Assembly (NCBI GenBank): GCA_002384815.1
Contig: DGBN01000059.1
Span: 41,049 to 105,048, forward strand
From: Oxalobacteraceae bacterium UBA4003
GTDB taxonomy: Bacteria; Pseudomonadota; Gammaproteobacteria; Burkholderiales; Burkholderiaceae_D
Length of the DNA stretch: 64,000 nucleotides
Direction of reading: 5' to 3'
Shown: positions 53,598 to 61,160 of the stretch, in pieces
How positions within the stretch are numbered: the stretch's first letter is position 1
Layout of the letters: the number at the start of each line of letters is the position of its first letter
Translations under genes and position numbers: made by a program
The notes under the pieces: model-generated
Database searches by the model: none
What the model saw: the letters and a program-made list of their open reading frames with translations, nothing else
What the model was told of the DNA's origin: nothing

Positions 53598-53816
53598 TTA
53601 CTGCGAATGATCCTGTTTGTTCGAACGCTGGATATTGATTTGCTTGAGGAAGGCGTAGCCGGCACCGATGGCGAGACCGGCGGCTATGCCATAGAGTATG
53701 CTGCCGCCATACAGGTAAAACTTGCTGCCGCTCCAGATTGCAAAGCCAAGCACGCAGAACAAACCGGCGAGCAGCAGGTACAGGGGAATCGGCGGGGGCG
53801 TTGCTTTTTCTTCCAT
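53598..53816 (-). CDS. Small predicted membrane protein
   Basis: 72-residue protein (MEEKATPPPIPLYLLLAGLF...) with two hydrophobic helices, about 11-29 and 34-56, and a polar C-terminus. The frame is open another 46 codons, but the hydrophobic region and a start at 53816 (or 53843, nine residues longer) are most plausible. I do not recognise a family. It lies between rarA and serS on the opposite strand, with no ribosome site that decides the start. Confidence 0.55.
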   Translation of the reverse strand: MEEKATPPPIPLYLLLAGLFCVLGFAIWSGSKFYLYGGSILYGIAAGLAIGAGYAFLKQINIQRSNKQDHSQ

Positions 53817-53986
53817 GATTTTCAGCTTGAATTCTCTAAACATGGAATGGTAACGCAGACTGCAAAGGAAGTCTGGGCACGGAATGAACGCGATACGACT
53901 TCCGGACGCTGAATTTTCCGGGGCATGTCGGAATCGCGGCCTGCCTTGGTACAATCTCGGCTTGATTTATTATTTTCTTCCCTCCC

Positions 53987-55282
53987 ATGATCGACATTCA
54001 ACTTCTTCGTAAAGACATCGAAACCGTCGCGACTCGCCTCGCCGGACGCAAATTCCAGCTCGACGTCAACGCCTTCAATGCCATGGAAGCGGAGCGCAAG
54101 CAAATCCAGTCCGGCACGGAAGATCTGCAAAACAAGCGTAATACGCTATCCAGGCAGATCGGCGCCTTGAAAGGCAAGGGCGAAGATACCTCGGCCGTGA
54201 TGGCCGAAGTGGCCGGACTTGGCGACGAGTTGAAGGCATCCGCCGCCCGGCTTGATATCTTGCAGGCGAAGATCAGCGAATTCATGCTGGCGATTCCCAA
54301 CTTGCCACACGAATCTGTGCCGGTGGGCAAAGAGGAAGCCGATAACGTAGAGCTGCGCAAAATCGGTACGCCACGCACTTTTGATTTTGATGTGCGCGAT
54401 CACGTCGATATCGGCGCGGCGCTGGGCCTGGATTTCGATGTGGCCGCCAAGATTACGGGTTCGCGTTTCTCGGTCATGAAAGGCGGCATTGCACGCCTGC
54501 ATCGCGCACTGGCGCAATTCATGCTCGATACGCATACGGCAGAACATGGTTATACAGAATGCTATACGCCTTACATCGTCAACGCCGATTCGCTGCAAGG
54601 CACGGGGCAGTTGCCCAAGTTTGAAGCGGATCTGTTTGCGGTGAAAAAAGGTGGACAGGAAGGCGAGGGCGAAGCTTTATATCTGATTCCTACCGCTGAA
54701 GTGCCGCTGACCAATATCGTGCGCGATGAAATCCTTGCCATCGATACCTTGCCGTTGCGCATGACCGCGCATTCGCCATGCTTCCGTTCGGAGGCGGGTA
54801 GTTATGGCCGTGATACGCGCGGCATGATACGCCAGCATCAATTCGACAAGGTGGAAATGGTGCAAGTCGTGCACCCGGAAAAATCGTATGAAGCGCTGGA
54901 CGAGATGTGCGGCCATGCTGAAAACATTCTGAAAAAACTCGGCTTGCCGTATCGTGTCATCACCTTGTGTACAGGCGATATGGGTTTCGGCGCCAGCAAG
55001 ACCTACGATCTGGAAGTCTGGTTGCCGGCACAAAATACCTACCGCGAAATTTCATCGGTATCGAATTGCGAAGCTTTCCAGGCACGTCGCATGCAAACGC
55101 GTTTCCGTAACGCACAAGGCAAGCCGGAGCTGCTGCATACCTTGAACGGTTCAGGTTTGGCAGTCGGACGTACGCTGGTGGCAGTGCTGGAAAATTATCA
55201 GCAGGCTGATGGCAGCGTCATCATTCCGGATGTCTTGCATCCGTATATGGGTGGACTAACGCGTTTGCTGCCGCAAGTGTAA
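53987..55282 (+). CDS. serS: Seryl-tRNA synthetase
   Basis: Class II synthetase, 431 residues. The N-terminal helical arm (about 27-100) that contacts the long variable arm of tRNA-Ser is present. Motif 2 (HSPCFRSEAGSYGRDTRGMIRQHQF) and motif 3 (LNGSGLAVGRTLVAVLE) are intact. The start ATG 53987 with MIDIQLLRKD is the standard N-terminus. A tRNA-Ser gene lies 2.3 kb downstream. Confidence 0.97.
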   Translation: MIDIQLLRKDIETVATRLAGRKFQLDVNAFNAMEAERKQIQSGTEDLQNKRNTLSRQIGALKGKGEDTSAVMAEVAGLGDELKASAARLDILQAKISEFMLAIPNLPHESVPVGKEEADNVELRKIGTPRTFDFDVRDHVDIGAALGLDFDVAAKITGSRFSVMKGGIARLHRALAQFMLDTHTAEHGYTECYTPYIVNADSLQGTGQLPKFEADLFAVKKGGQEGEGEALYLIPTAEVPLTNIVRDEILAIDTLPLRMTAHSPCFRSEAGSYGRDTRGMIRQHQFDKVEMVQVVHPEKSYEALDEMCGHAENILKKLGLPYRVITLCTGDMGFGASKTYDLEVWLPAQNTYREISSVSNCEAFQARRMQTRFRNAQGKPELLHTLNGSGLAVGRTLVAVLENYQQADGSVIIPDVLHPYMGGLTRLLPQV

Positions 55283-55302
55283 AAATATCGGTTGCATATC
55301 GC

Positions 55303-57294
55303 TCAGGAAGCGAATGTGAACGGATCGTTTTGTAACGTATCCTTGCCACCCGTTTCACCCATGCCGGCTCCCTGTCGACGGTCTATGAAAAGACTGTTAC
55401 CAGGGATTTTTTTTGCCTGTTGTTTTGCTTCGGCCGTTGCGGTGGCGATTTTATGATGTGAGAAATACTGCCCCGGCTCAACCTTGACCAATCCCAGCGA
55501 GATGCTCACTAGCGTATGGAACACTTTGTCTCCGCGCCGGTCCTCGCTGACATAGCCACCTCTTTGACGATCTTCTTCGCTATAGAAATCCGGTGTGGCG
55601 CTTGCGAATGCCTCCAGAATGGCGTGACAACGCTGTTCCCAGTCTTCGCTCTGGAACAGGATGATGAAATCGTCGCCGCCTATATGGCCGACAAAATCCC
55701 GTTGCGGGTCACAATGGCCGCTTAATATTTTACCGGTTACACGCAGGATGTCGTCGCCTTTGCGATAGCCATATACATCGTTGTATGGCTTGAAATGATC
55801 GAGATCGACATAGCAGGCACAAAAGCGCGTGCCGTTTTCCAGCAGTCTGTCGATATGTTCGTCTATCGGCACATTGCCCGGCAACAGCGTGAGCGGGTTG
55901 GCGTAACGCGCTGCACTGATCTGCATTTGCGTAATTTCGCGCATCAGATCGTGTGCATTTCCCATGCCCATATACTGGCCGGCATCCGTGATGATGAAGC
56001 CGTTGATCAGATGATGGCGATCGGCATCGACAATGATCTGGCTCAATGCATGCAGTGCCGTATTCTTGTCGGTGATCAGTGGATTACCATCCATGAACAG
56101 CGTGCAGGATTTTTTGCCATGCAATTCGCGCAGATACGGGCGGGCAAAGTGGTCGATCAGATTGGCACGCGTAATCAATCCGACCGGGATGCCGTTGGAG
56201 ACGACGGGAATGACTTCCAGCGTCGGATCGTTATTGAACATTTCATAGATGCGGTTGTTATGCACTTCCGGCGCGACGGCTTTGACGCTGCGCAACAGCT
56301 TGAGTGCCGTCAACATCTTGTGACCGCGCCCTGTTTCATGCGGATAGACGGCGACGCCGTTGTGACGCAGCAGCGTGCGCAAATCGGCAGAGGGTGCAGT
56401 CGCAGGATTGGCATGCGGTCTAGCGATTTTATAACCCTGGCCGTAAGCCACGCCGAGGTCGCGGATCATCAATAATTCGGCATCGGTTTCTATGCCTTCT
56501 GCTATGACGATGGTGCCGGATTTTTCTGCGATCTCTTGAATCGAGCGTACGAATTGCAGCTTGATCGGATCCTGATTGATCCCTTGCACAAAGTGCATAT
56601 CGATCTTGACGTATTCGGGACGCAGTTCCGACCACAGGCGCAGGCTGGAGAATCCTTCCCCCAGATCATCAATCGCGATACGGAAGCCCATCGCACGGTA
56701 ATGCTTGACTGCTTCGCGCAGCAGATCGTAATCGTATGTCGGTTGGCTCTCGGTCAGCTCGATGATGACGCGTTCCGGGTTGATACCGACTTCGTGGATG
56801 TAACCCAATGTCTCGCCATGCCTGACGTCCGGCTGCACCAGACATTCCGGACTGACATTCAAAAACAGCCGGCCAGGCAATTGCAGTTCGGCGAATCTTT
56901 CCAGCGTGATGCGACGGCACAAATGCTCGACCTCTACGCTGAGATTGCAGGAGCGCGCCACCTTGAACAGGTTTAAAGGTGAATGCAAGGGGCTGTCGGA
57001 AGGACCGCGTATCAAGCCTTCGTAGCCTATGATTTCACCGCTTTGCATACGGATGATGGGCTGGAACAGTGGCGTCAACTGCCGATGCTGAATGATTTCA
57101 CGTAGTCGCTGAGCCAGGTAAACCTCGGCATCGGAAGGGTTTGCATGCATCGCAACGTCATTGGCAGCGGCTGACAAGTGAGCCTCCTTGGTTCTGAAGC
57201 GTAAAGGTTGAGCGAGCGGAATGGCAACATCATGTGCGTGTTCCGCAATGCTTGTTACCCCGGCCTTGATTGGCTGGACAGATAAAATTGACAT
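55303..57294 (-). CDS. EAL-CBS-GGDEF cyclic-di-GMP signalling protein
   Basis: 663-residue soluble protein. The EAL phosphodiesterase domain (about 65-300) has E92-G-L in place of E-A-L, ELTE (179-182), DDLGEG (209-214), K230 and EGIET (266-270), so its catalytic set looks complete. Two CBS motifs (about 330-455) would bind adenine nucleotides. The GGDEF domain (about 470-620) has GGDDF at 539-543, an accepted active variant, and no RxxD inhibitory site at the usual place. Either or both activities may work. It may regulate the PilZ protein at 7473. No signal peptide or membrane helix. Confidence 0.92.
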   Translation of the reverse strand: MSILSVQPIKAGVTSIAEHAHDVAIPLAQPLRFRTKEAHLSAAANDVAMHANPSDAEVYLAQRLREIIQHRQLTPLFQPIIRMQSGEIIGYEGLIRGPSDSPLHSPLNLFKVARSCNLSVEVEHLCRRITLERFAELQLPGRLFLNVSPECLVQPDVRHGETLGYIHEVGINPERVIIELTESQPTYDYDLLREAVKHYRAMGFRIAIDDLGEGFSSLRLWSELRPEYVKIDMHFVQGINQDPIKLQFVRSIQEIAEKSGTIVIAEGIETDAELLMIRDLGVAYGQGYKIARPHANPATAPSADLRTLLRHNGVAVYPHETGRGHKMLTALKLLRSVKAVAPEVHNNRIYEMFNNDPTLEVIPVVSNGIPVGLITRANLIDHFARPYLRELHGKKSCTLFMDGNPLITDKNTALHALSQIIVDADRHHLINGFIITDAGQYMGMGNAHDLMREITQMQISAARYANPLTLLPGNVPIDEHIDRLLENGTRFCACYVDLDHFKPYNDVYGYRKGDDILRVTGKILSGHCDPQRDFVGHIGGDDFIILFQSEDWEQRCHAILEAFASATPDFYSEEDRQRGGYVSEDRRGDKVFHTLVSISLGLVKVEPGQYFSHHKIATATAEAKQQAKKIPGNSLFIDRRQGAGMGETGGKDTLQNDPFTFAS

Positions 57295-57503
57295 CGAAAT
57301 AACTCTACGCGTAATAATTTAATGATGCGGACTAGCCTCTGCCGAATAATAATGATTCTTTATGACAAGATGATGATGGGAAATGTTGGTGCGCTGGCAG
57401 TATTTCGGCAGGACGTATTGCATGCTTCTTGAATAAGGAGAGGAGCGCTAGAACCGGGTAAACGGTTCAATAAAGTAAATTATTCCGCGCCTAACGATGG
57501 GGT

Positions 57504-57531
57504 TTTACATTGTGCAAGACTCTGTTATAAT
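57504..57531 (+). promoter_or_regulatory. Promoter of tRNA-Ser
   Basis: TTTACA (57504-57509), 16 bases, TATAAT (57526-57531), 42 bases before the tRNA 5' end. Confidence 0.75.
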
Positions 57532-57573
57532 TTTTCCCTTGCCTGCATTCAATTGCAGCGATAGACCAAATAA

Positions 57574-57663
57574 GGAGAGGTGGCAGAGTGGTCGAATGTA
57601 CCTGACTCGAAATCAGGCGTACGTGCGAACGTACCGAGGGTTCGAATCCCTCTCTCTCCTCCA
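57574..57663 (+). tRNA. tRNA-Ser (anticodon CGA)
   Basis: 90-base class II tRNA with acceptor GGAGAGG/TCTCTCC, anticodon loop CTCGAAA giving CGA, a long variable arm (GTACGT with ACGTAC) and T-arm GAGGGTTCGAATCCCTC. CCA is encoded (57661-57663). The discriminator position reads T, where E. coli serine tRNAs have G. Confidence 0.95.
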
Positions 57664-57671
57664 GAATTGAT

Positions 57672-57699
57672 AAAAAAGCCCGCGCAAGCGGGCTTTTTT
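57672..57699 (+). terminator. Terminator of tRNA-Ser
   Basis: AAAAAAGCCCGC, loop GCAA, GCGGGCTTTTTT: a tight GNRA-loop hairpin just after the tRNA. Confidence 0.92.
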
Positions 57700-57881
57700 A
57701 TTGCCTGCGCCATTTTTCCTCTGTCGGCCTTGGGGAGTATGGAAATGCTGTGTGCTTGAAGCATGAGTACATGCTGTTGATTCGCACAGAAAATTGCCCG
57801 CGTCCGGATATTCTTGCGGGGCTGACTCAAGCGAGTTCTTATTCTGTCATGTTAGGATAAAACACTATGAGGAGATACGTC

Positions 57882-58118
57882 ATGCCATCGGAAACAATGG
57901 GATTGTACGAAGTCGAATATTCTGCTGTGCCGGCGACGGATGGCAAGGCTTGGGTCGCTCATGTTGCAATCTACGGTCACTCGAACAATCCCATGCACAG
58001 GAACTGTGTGTTCCCCGATCAGCGCGTATCGCTGGAGACTGTTTTCCCGACCAGTGCGGAGGCGGAGGCGGAGGCGCGTAGAGTGGCGGCCGAGATGCTG
58101 GAGTCCGGGCATGCTTGA
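57882..58118 (+). CDS. Small hypothetical protein
   Basis: 78-residue soluble protein beginning MPSETMGLYEVEYSAVP. Predicted beta strands (LYEVEYSA, WVAHVAIYG) and a C-terminal Ala/Glu helix (SAEAEAEARRVAAEM). GAGGAG (57869-57874) seven bases before ATG 57882 is a good ribosome site and rules out the ATG 15 bases earlier. I know no family. Followed 13 bases later by a second small gene of similar make-up, so they form a pair. Confidence 0.7.
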   Translation: MPSETMGLYEVEYSAVPATDGKAWVAHVAIYGHSNNPMHRNCVFPDQRVSLETVFPTSAEAEAEARRVAAEMLESGHA

Positions 58119-58131
58119 TAAGGAGGCTGGT

Positions 58132-58365
58132 ATGAGCAGAACACCTGTTGCGGTTTATCATGGCTATGAAATTTTCACAATGGTTGTGCCCGTCGATGGC
58201 GGGCTGTGGTCTGCTACCAGCGAGATAGAGATCAACGGCGCCGATGGCATCGATATCTCGCAGGGATTTGGCGGACCTTGTCAGGGACACACCAGCGAAG
58301 AAGCGCAAGCCATGGTGATTGCCGATACAAAACAAAAAATAGACGACTTGCTGGCCGAACCATGA
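58132..58365 (+). CDS. Small hypothetical protein, partner of the preceding gene
   Basis: 77-residue soluble protein beginning MSRTPVAVYHGYEIFTMVVP with strand-rich first half and a C-terminal helix (SEEAQAMVIADTKQKIDDLL). AAGGAGG (58120-58126) five bases before ATG 58132 is a strong ribosome site. Its layout (short strands, then a helix starting after TSEEA) parallels the preceding protein (TSAEAEAEA), which hints at an old duplication, though identity is too low to be sure by eye. Function unknown. Confidence 0.7.
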   Translation: MSRTPVAVYHGYEIFTMVVPVDGGLWSATSEIEINGADGIDISQGFGGPCQGHTSEEAQAMVIADTKQKIDDLLAEP

Positions 58366-58525
58366 CGGCGATGGGTGCAAGCGGATTAAAACAGCATGCC
58401 GCCGTTCCGGCTGGCCAATGCAGCCAGCGTTTTTATGCGTGTCGTGCATAGGAACGCATATACTTTGAGCGGACAATTCCTGTCGGGTGGTTTATAGTCT
58501 CAGGCAATGTCTCACTAGCCTGATT

Positions 58526-59884
58526 ATGATCGATCCGCATACCGTTACCCCCCTTGTTGAGCCGCTGATCCAGGTCGGCATGTCGCTGCCGGAAATCAAA
58601 TGGCCGTATCTGGCCAGTCTGACGCGTCTGAGCCTGGCGCTGGCGCTTGGTTTGCTGATCGGCCTGGAACGCGAGCGACGCGGCAAGGAAGCCGGTTTGC
58701 GGACATTTTCCCTGATTGCACTGCTAGGTGCGATGGGCGGCACACTGGGCGATAACTACGCCTATCTGATTCTTTTTCTGACCGGCATCCTGACAGTATT
58801 CCTGAATGTCCAGCGTCTGCGCACCAATGACAGCAGCGAACTGACTACATCGGCGGCGATGCTGATCACTTGCGTGGCAGGTATTTTGTGCGGCAAAGGC
58901 CATACGGCTACGCCGGCATCCATCATTGTGATTGTTACCGCGCTGCTGGCCTGGAAAGACAGGCTGACCGGTTTTAGTCTCGGGCTGACCGAAAATGAAA
59001 TGCGTTCGGCCCTGTTGCTGGCAATTCTTGCGATCGTTATTTATCCGGCCTTGCCGGTTGGCGCCATCGGCCCGTGGAATCTGATCGAACCGCGCGCTGC
59101 ATGGGTGACGGTGATCCTGATTGCCGGTATCGGCTTCGTCAACTATGTACTGTGGAAGATGTATGGCACGCGCGGCATTGTGATGGCTGGTTTTCTCGGT
59201 GGTCTGGTCAACAGCAGTGTAACGGTAAGTGAACTGGCATCGCGAGCGAAAGACAATCAGCGCGATACCGTCAGTGCCGCATATCGCGGGATTTTGCTGG
59301 CGACAGCGGCGATGATTATTCGTAATGGCGCACTGCTGTTGATACTCGCGCCGAGTGCTGCCTTGACCGCCGCAATTCCCTTCGCGCTGATGTTGTTGAT
59401 TAATGCCGGCTGGTTTTTCTTCGATGCCAATACGCGGAAGAAAGTGACAGGAGATGACTCGGAGCCAGTCGATCTGCCGTTGCCGTTTGCGCTTGGTGCT
59501 GCATTGAAATACGGTCTGGTATTCCTGATCTTGCATATCGCCGGGGTGATTGCCCAGCAAAGCATGGGTGAAACGGGTTTCTACGCAGTCAGCCTGATAG
59601 GCGGTGCAGTATCCAGCGCCAGTGCTGTTGCGGCCGCTGCCAGCCTGGCCACTGCTGGGTCAATACCGGCACACATCGCTTCGACCGGGGCGGTGATTGC
59701 ATCGCTGGCCAGCGTATTGATCAACCTGCCGCTGGTACTGCGCGCACATAACCGGGCACTGACATTAAGATTGACGATCGCGATGATGTCTATTTCCGTA
59801 GTGGGAATAGCGGGAGCCTTTCTTGCCAAGCCGCTGCTTTCATTTGTAATGGCAGACTTTCCGGTGTTATTGCAGTTCAATTGA
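58526..59884 (+). CDS. MgtC/SapB and DUF4010 membrane protein
   Basis: 452-residue inner-membrane protein. The N-terminal third is MgtC/SapB-like (LALALGLLIGLERERRGKEAGLRTF with the conserved ERERR, near 41-65); the rest is DUF4010 with eight or more helices. The combination is a known domain architecture of unknown function, sometimes annotated as a putative magnesium transport protein, which is not shown. ATG 58526 is chosen; an upstream start at 58487 is in frame but lacks a ribosome site as well. Confidence 0.85.
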   Translation: MIDPHTVTPLVEPLIQVGMSLPEIKWPYLASLTRLSLALALGLLIGLERERRGKEAGLRTFSLIALLGAMGGTLGDNYAYLILFLTGILTVFLNVQRLRTNDSSELTTSAAMLITCVAGILCGKGHTATPASIIVIVTALLAWKDRLTGFSLGLTENEMRSALLLAILAIVIYPALPVGAIGPWNLIEPRAAWVTVILIAGIGFVNYVLWKMYGTRGIVMAGFLGGLVNSSVTVSELASRAKDNQRDTVSAAYRGILLATAAMIIRNGALLLILAPSAALTAAIPFALMLLINAGWFFFDANTRKKVTGDDSEPVDLPLPFALGAALKYGLVFLILHIAGVIAQQSMGETGFYAVSLIGGAVSSASAVAAAASLATAGSIPAHIASTGAVIASLASVLINLPLVLRAHNRALTLRLTIAMMSISVVGIAGAFLAKPLLSFVMADFPVLLQFN

Positions 59885-59956
59885 AAATGCGCAGTCGCAT
59901 GGTGAGCGATGCATCGTTATGTGTATTTACAGCTATATAAATAACAAATTGGTCGT

Positions 59957-59984
59957 TTGAAGTTTTGTTGCGGAGCACTATAGT
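59957..59984 (+). promoter_or_regulatory. Candidate promoter for a small RNA
   Basis: TTGAAG (59957-59962), 16 bases, TATAGT (59979-59984). Predicted start near 59991. It stands alone in a 350-base intergenic region, just upstream of a strong terminator and with no frame between. Confidence 0.5.
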
Positions 59985-59990
59985 TAGTGC

Positions 59991-60055
59991 GTCTCCTCCA
60001 ACTTCTCAAGTACGGGATTCAGCCCGCTTCCGTAAGGATGGCGGGCTTTTTTTTT
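59991..60055 (+). ncRNA. Candidate ~65-nt small RNA or short leader
   Basis: Between the predicted start (59991) and the end of the T-run (60055) lies a short non-coding stretch. Its 5' head is CU-rich (GTCTCCTCCAACTTCTC) and contains CCTCC, able to pair with Shine-Dalgarno sequences. The 3' half folds as AGCCCGC (60021-60027)/GCGGGCT (60041-60047) followed by T9, a typical sRNA terminator. A second, exclusive stem TACGG (60011-60015)/CCGTA (60030-60034) is possible. It might instead be only the terminator of the upstream membrane-protein gene. The remaining 180 bases to the next gene hold TGTGA-TC-TCACA at 60040-60051, a possible regulator site. Confidence 0.4.
60021..60055 (+). terminator. 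Intrinsic terminator upstream of the Crp/Fnr-family gene
   Basis: Seven-pair GC stem AGCCCGC/GCGGGCT with a 13-base loop and a run of nine T. It ends the candidate small RNA or the DUF4010 transcript. Confidence 0.85.
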
Positions 60056-60234
60056 CAGCTGAGCTGATGTGTTGTTGCACGGAAGAAAGAGTTCATGCGA
60101 GTTGAGAAGAGGGGTGATGGCGCGTTGTCATTTTGTCAGTGTGATCTCACAAGCGAATGGGATAAGCGCTGATTTCTTTGGCGGCATGATGCTGTCATGC
60201 TCAAAGTTCGGAAATCTCGATGAGGGGAATACCC

Positions 60235-61086
60235 ATGGCACAAGTCTCGCATGTTCGCATACCGTCTGCCGGTCATCATGTCATTACTTCCAATATGATC
60301 GCAGCGCTGCAAACGAAAGACAGCGCGCATGAGATGCTTGGCTGTCGTTCGATGGCTCCCAAAGCGCTGGCCGGATTGTATGGGCACAGCCCCAAACACA
60401 ACAGCCTGCTTGCTGGCTTGCCGGCGGCCGATTATGATCGTTTGCTGCCGCATCTGGAATTCGTCGAAATGCCTTTCGGCGCCACGATTTGCGAAGCCGG
60501 TGAACAAATGCAGTATGCCTATTTTCTGACCGGCAGCATTGTTTCGCTATTGTATGAAACCGCCGATGGCGCATCGTCGGAAACGGCCGTGATAGGTTAC
60601 GAAGGTATGGTAGGCGTAGACATCGTGATGGGTGGCGGCGCATCACTTAATCGTGCATTCATTAAAAGCGCCGGTTACGCATTTCGTATCAAGGCTTCGG
60701 TGCTGAAGGAAGAGTTTGCACGAGGCGGCGCACTGCAAGGCTTGTTGCTGCGTTTTACCCAGGCATTGTTTACGCAAATGGCGCATACCGTCGCCTGCAA
60801 TCGTCATCACACCATCGTCCAGCAATTGTGTCGCTGGTTGTTATTGAGTCTGGATCGTTTGTCATCAAACAAGATCAGCATGACGCAGGATCTGATCGCC
60901 AATATGCTGGGCGTAAGACGCGAAAGCGTAACGGAAGCAGCGCGTAAATTACAGGATGAAGGTTTGATTCACTACAGTCGGGGACAAATCACGGTGGTGA
61001 ATCGTAGCGGTCTCGAAGCGCAGATTTTCGAGTGCTACACCAGCCTTACCAAGGAGTATGAAGGTTTGCTGGTGGTGCATCGTTGA
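60235..61086 (+). CDS. Crp/Fnr-family transcriptional regulator
   Basis: 283-residue regulator: N-terminal tail of about 50 residues, cyclic-nucleotide-binding-like beta barrel (about 65-165), dimer helix, and a winged helix (about 205-265) with recognition segment LIANMLGVRRESVTEAARKLQDEGLI. No FNR-type cysteine cluster is present at the N-terminus, and the cAMP-contact residues of CRP are not conserved, so the ligand is unknown. The ATG at 60235 follows GAGGGG; ATG 60220 overlaps that site. Converges with leuA over a bidirectional terminator. Confidence 0.87.
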   Translation: MAQVSHVRIPSAGHHVITSNMIAALQTKDSAHEMLGCRSMAPKALAGLYGHSPKHNSLLAGLPAADYDRLLPHLEFVEMPFGATICEAGEQMQYAYFLTGSIVSLLYETADGASSETAVIGYEGMVGVDIVMGGGASLNRAFIKSAGYAFRIKASVLKEEFARGGALQGLLLRFTQALFTQMAHTVACNRHHTIVQQLCRWLLLSLDRLSSNKISMTQDLIANMLGVRRESVTEAARKLQDEGLIHYSRGQITVVNRSGLEAQIFECYTSLTKEYEGLLVVHR

Positions 61087-61111
61087 GCTGTTCTGAACAG
61101 CCTTGAAAATG

Positions 61112-61141
61112 AAAAAGCCGCTGAACCATCAGCGGCTTTTT
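61112..61141. terminator. Bidirectional terminator between Crp/Fnr gene and leuA
   Basis: AAAAAGCCGCTGA (61112-61124), loop ACCA, TCAGCGGCTTTTT (61129-61141), serving both converging genes. Confidence 0.94.
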
Positions 61142-61160
61142 CATGTGATGCGAGAAATTT

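Noticed and set aside
58724..59560. 278-codon antisense frame in the MgtC/DUF4010 gene
   Set aside because: Shadow of a membrane protein gene; product is Gln/Arg-rich without hydrophobic core or motif.
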